Shown: positions 6,327 through 8,712 of the stretch, one piece after another
How the letters are laid out: the number at the start of each line of letters is the position of its first letter
Numbering within the stretch: the stretch's first letter is position 1
From: JBCDGH01 sp038751365
GTDB taxonomy: Bacteria; Patescibacteriota; JACMRA01
Direction: 5' to 3'
NCBI GenBank assembly: GCA_038751365.1
Contig: JBCDGH010000038.1
Coordinates: forward strand, 1-8,712
DNA length: 8,712 bases
Notes under the pieces: generated by a model
What the model saw: the letters and a program-made list of their open reading frames with translations, nothing else
What the model was told of the DNA's origin: nothing
The model's database searches: none
Made by a program: the position numbers and the translations under genes

Positions 6327-6355
6327 TCCGCTTATTCTAAAGGTGTTTTTGGATG

Positions 6356-6384
6356 TTTACATCTATTTTACAATTAGCTATAAT
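6356..6384 (+). promoter_or_regulatory. promoter of the haloperoxidase-like gene
   Basis: TTTACA (6356-6361) and a perfect TATAAT (6379-6384) are 17 bp apart, the best promoter match in the window. Transcription would begin near 6391, about 39 nt before the ATG. The leader begins with the 10-bp palindrome CCTTTAAAGG (6399-6408). AAAGGA lies about 20 nt from the ATG, which is too far for a normal Shine-Dalgarno sequence. Confidence 0.7.
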
Positions 6385-6429
6385 TATAAACTAAGATACC
6401 TTTAAAGGACACTCTTAAACTTAATCAAA

Positions 6430-8580
6430 ATGCTTAAAAATATACATAAAAACAAATCTTTTTTGATTTTTGCTGGTGTCTCAGTAGCTGTGTTATTGGT
6501 AATTGCTACACTAAGTCTACTTAGTAGAATTATAGACAGTACGCCAGAGTCAAATACTCCACAAAAAGAGTATCAATCATACTCTATTCAAGAAGTTACT
6601 GAAGTAGTTGGAGATTTAATTAAGAAAAACGAAACTACGCCTCCAGAGGCAGCTCTTTATTATGCCTATGTTTCTTCAGTTTATGCTGATGTTTACCAGA
6701 ATAGCTCAGATGCTTCAACTGCCTCTAAAGCAGCATTATTAGTTATGGAAGAAATTTATTCTAATGATAAGCAAATAATTCGCGACTCCCTAGAAGGAGA
6801 GTTTAGAAGTTTGTCGGCTGAAAGTCAGGATGTAGTAGATACGTATATTAATCGTTTAGGTAAGGATGGTCACCATGAAATGTTTAAAGGTAAGGTTCCT
6901 GAAGGTACTTCTAAGTGGGTTCAGCGACCAGACAGAATACTACCACTCTCACCCTTAGCAGGTACTTGGAAAAGATGGGTCATCACTGATGAAGACCAGC
7001 TAGACGTAGAGCAGCCTTTTTCTGCAGAGTTTTATCCTGAATTATACCAGGAAGAACTTACTAAGACTCAGCAAGTGGTAGCTACTTCAGGTCCAGTGCA
7101 AGTCAATCTTATAAACTACTGGGGAGGCACTCCAGGAACGAAGACGCCTTCAGGTATTTGGCTAGATACATGGTATGAGACAGTAAAAGATGATGAACTT
7201 AGAGAAGAAGATTTAATTAAGCATCAAAAAATTTTAACTCAAGCCATGTCTGACGCTTTTATGGAGGCTTGGAAAGTTAAATATACCCACTGGACCGAAC
7301 GCCCGTCAATGCTAGACCCTGAGCTTCAACTAGAGATGGATGATCCGGACTTTCCTGCTTATGTTTCTGGGCATACTACAGTATCTTTTGCTGCCTCAAC
7401 AGTCTTGTCACAACTACACCCTAAGCATGCCGAGATTTTTGGAGAGCACGCTAAAAATGCTAAAGATTCTAGAGTATTTGCAGGAGTGCATTTTCCTATG
7501 GATAATATTGCTGGAGAGAAGTTAGGTAGAGAAGTAGGTAATCTTGCGCTAAAAAGTTTTGGCTTGGAGCAAGTAGAATTTGTTGATTCTTTAACTATTA
7601 TGCCATCTCAGGAGAAGTTAGATGCTATTGAAACCGAAAGAGCCAAGCAAGCTGAAGCGACCAGACTAAAAAAAGAGCTAGAAGATTCGATAATTGCTAG
7701 AGGTAGCTTTACACCTGAAATAACAAAAGCTTCAAAGACTCAAGATGATCTAGGTGTTGCTAGTTTGTATAGAGTGTCTTCTACTAAAGATTCTGAATTT
7801 AAACCTACTTATGTGGCGGGAAAAGGTGATATTAGACTAAAGGATGGGTATACTTACGAAAAATTAAATGAGGATCAATATTGGAATCCAGGAGCCTGTG
7901 CTTCACTACCTTCAGTGGTTTTACCTCAATATATAGCTTCGTTAGAGGGGGCGCCTAGTCAAGCTTTTAATCTAGTAGATACAGTTTGGCTATCAATATA
8001 TGACTTGGAAAATGATGAGTTTATATATTTATATAATGAAGGTCTAGGGGACTACATAGTGGATAATTATCTAGAAAAAGTCTCTGATAATGAGGTAGCT
8101 ATGTATTTTTATGATGTGCCAGAACAGATAATAGAGTTTTTTCCACCCACCCCAGTTAATAAACAAGTTGGTCAAAATAATGCAGTAAGGAGGGTTATAA
8201 ATATTCAGGACGGTACTTATATTGATTATTTAATTGAGAAATCAGAAGATCAACGAGCTTACATATCTGCTAATACAGATGGTCTATTACCGATAAAAGG
8301 CTTTGAGATTAAAGAAGACAAGGCTCTGCTAAACGGTCAAATTGTTACTACCTATAATCTTAGAGAAGGTTTGTATACCTATTATGGAGATTCCTATGAT
8401 AATATTTTGCTTATAAATACTGCTATTTCAAGTTTTTCTTCTAATATTATGCGTATAAATGTCCAAACTGGTGAAATTGATTTGCTTTTTGATACTGAAT
8501 ATAGGACTTTACCAATTGAAGAGCGCGACTTTAGTAGTGGCGAGGTTGAAGTTAACTTTGAGTTTGTACATTTGAATTAA
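6430..8580 (+). CDS. membrane-anchored vanadium-haloperoxidase/PAP2-like protein with a novel C-terminal region, 716 aa
   Basis: A short basic N-terminus (MLKNIHKNK) precedes one hydrophobic segment (about 10-32) with no lipobox or clear cleavage site, so the rest is probably anchored outside the cytoplasm. Residues about 70-375 match the vanadium-dependent haloperoxidase branch of the PAP2 superfamily. All vanadate/phosphate ligands are present: K284 and R291-P292 (K-X6-RP), S313-G314-H315, and SR-X3-G-X-H-X3-D at 347-358 (R348, H354). In characterised members these bind vanadate for halide oxidation by peroxide, or phosphate in acid phosphatases; the sequence alone does not decide which. 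A charged helix (about 393-420) links to about 290 C-terminal residues that I do not recognise. These look beta-rich, with a repeat-like strand near 673-688 (MRINVQTGEIDLLF). No neighbour suggests a substrate. It has its own promoter and appears monocistronic; no convincing terminator follows. Confidence 0.85.
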   Translation: MLKNIHKNKSFLIFAGVSVAVLLVIATLSLLSRIIDSTPESNTPQKEYQSYSIQEVTEVVGDLIKKNETTPPEAALYYAYVSSVYADVYQNSSDASTASKAALLVMEEIYSNDKQIIRDSLEGEFRSLSAESQDVVDTYINRLGKDGHHEMFKGKVPEGTSKWVQRPDRILPLSPLAGTWKRWVITDEDQLDVEQPFSAEFYPELYQEELTKTQQVVATSGPVQVNLINYWGGTPGTKTPSGIWLDTWYETVKDDELREEDLIKHQKILTQAMSDAFMEAWKVKYTHWTERPSMLDPELQLEMDDPDFPAYVSGHTTVSFAASTVLSQLHPKHAEIFGEHAKNAKDSRVFAGVHFPMDNIAGEKLGREVGNLALKSFGLEQVEFVDSLTIMPSQEKLDAIETERAKQAEATRLKKELEDSIIARGSFTPEITKASKTQDDLGVASLYRVSSTKDSEFKPTYVAGKGDIRLKDGYTYEKLNEDQYWNPGACASLPSVVLPQYIASLEGAPSQAFNLVDTVWLSIYDLENDEFIYLYNEGLGDYIVDNYLEKVSDNEVAMYFYDVPEQIIEFFPPTPVNKQVGQNNAVRRVINIQDGTYIDYLIEKSEDQRAYISANTDGLLPIKGFEIKEDKALLNGQIVTTYNLREGLYTYYGDSYDNILLINTAISSFSSNIMRINVQTGEIDLLFDTEYRTLPIEERDFSSGEVEVNFEFVHLN

Positions 8581-8609
8581 ATGCTTAAAGGTTTAGTTTG
8601 CGAGTTTTT

Positions 8610-8653
8610 ACTACTCTTGGTAGATAGTTTGTAGGAACCTGTCCCTAAATTAA
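8610..8653 (-). repeat. dispersed palindromic element, right copy (inverted relative to 122-172)
   Basis: On the minus strand TTAATTTAGGGACAGGTTC (8635-8653) is a perfect match to 122-140. One base later TACAAACTAT (8624-8633) matches 153-162. A hairpin follows (CTAC/GTAG at 8611-8623, or ACTA/TAGT at 8610-8628), in the same relative place as the left copy's palindrome but with different bases. It sits 30 nt after the haloperoxidase-like stop. No target-site duplication is visible outside the two 19-bp blocks. Confidence 0.6.
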
Positions 8654-8692
8654 TTACTCATTCTTCTGATCAGTAAAGTAATAACTCTAAGT

Positions 8693-8698
8693 TTGACA
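8693..8698 (+). promoter_or_regulatory. possible -35 box of a gene beyond the window
   Basis: A perfect TTGACA lies 14 bp from the end, so any -10 box would fall outside. It is embedded in GTTTGACAAAC, a 5-bp inverted repeat around one base. The rest of 8581-8712 holds the right repeat copy, a CTGATCAG palindrome (8666-8673) and no supported gene. Confidence 0.25.
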
Positions 8699-8712
8699 AA
8701 CCCTAGGTAGGA

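Noticed and set aside
6261..6429. SOS (LexA) operator before uvrA
   Set aside because: No GAAC or GTTC half-site of the Gram-positive type and no CTGT-N8-ACAG palindrome was found in the intergenic region.
8581..8634. 17-codon frame starting with ATG directly after the haloperoxidase-like stop codon
   Set aside because: Very short, no independent ribosome-binding site, and it runs into the repeat copy; not supportable as a gene.
122..8653. The whole region as a transposon with 19-bp terminal inverted repeats
   Set aside because: No transposase or integrase gene, no target-site duplication, housekeeping content (uvrA), and the similarity continues inward with hairpins as in dispersed repeats.

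Overview
The window is an AT-rich bacterial segment with five complete protein genes and one partial gene. All reading frames stay open under the standard code with Trp as TGG, and none of the five complete genes ends in TGA, so recoding of TGA is not needed. The UvrA sequence carries a CPNGH variant of its first zinc finger. Most genes lack a clear Shine-Dalgarno sequence, and most gene-to-gene junctions are very tight. A Patescibacteria (CPR), perhaps Saccharibacteria-like, source is my best guess, but it is an inference with low confidence because there is no rRNA or other marker here.

Layout: positions 1-78 hold the start of an unknown minus-strand gene whose strong ribosome-binding site lies in a hairpin. 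A plus-strand orphan gene (189-626) meets a minus-strand J-domain/coiled-coil gene (623-1996) tail to tail, and the two stop codons overlap. The longest gene-free stretch (1997-2514) is not empty. On the minus strand it holds a promoter, about 195 nt of sequence that folds by hand into a compact multi-helix RNA, and a textbook intrinsic terminator, all upstream of the J-domain gene. An EEP-family nuclease/phosphatase gene (2515-3273, plus) then converges on uvrA (3276-6260, minus) with 2 nt between them. uvrA and a membrane-anchored vanadium-haloperoxidase/PAP2-like gene (6430-8580, plus) diverge from a shared promoter region.

A perfect 19-bp inverted repeat lies near each end (122-140 and 8635-8653). 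Each copy continues inward into a second shared 10-bp block and a hairpin, so the two look like copies of one dispersed palindromic element. The left copy contains an extra segment carrying a perfect TATAAT box.

Functionally, uvrA is nucleotide excision repair and the EEP protein could act on DNA, RNA or a phosphorylated small molecule or lipid. No multi-gene pathway or defence system is evident; the genes are mostly single transcription units. The most interesting item is the candidate structured RNA, either a stand-alone small RNA or a regulated leader, upstream of the J-domain gene.
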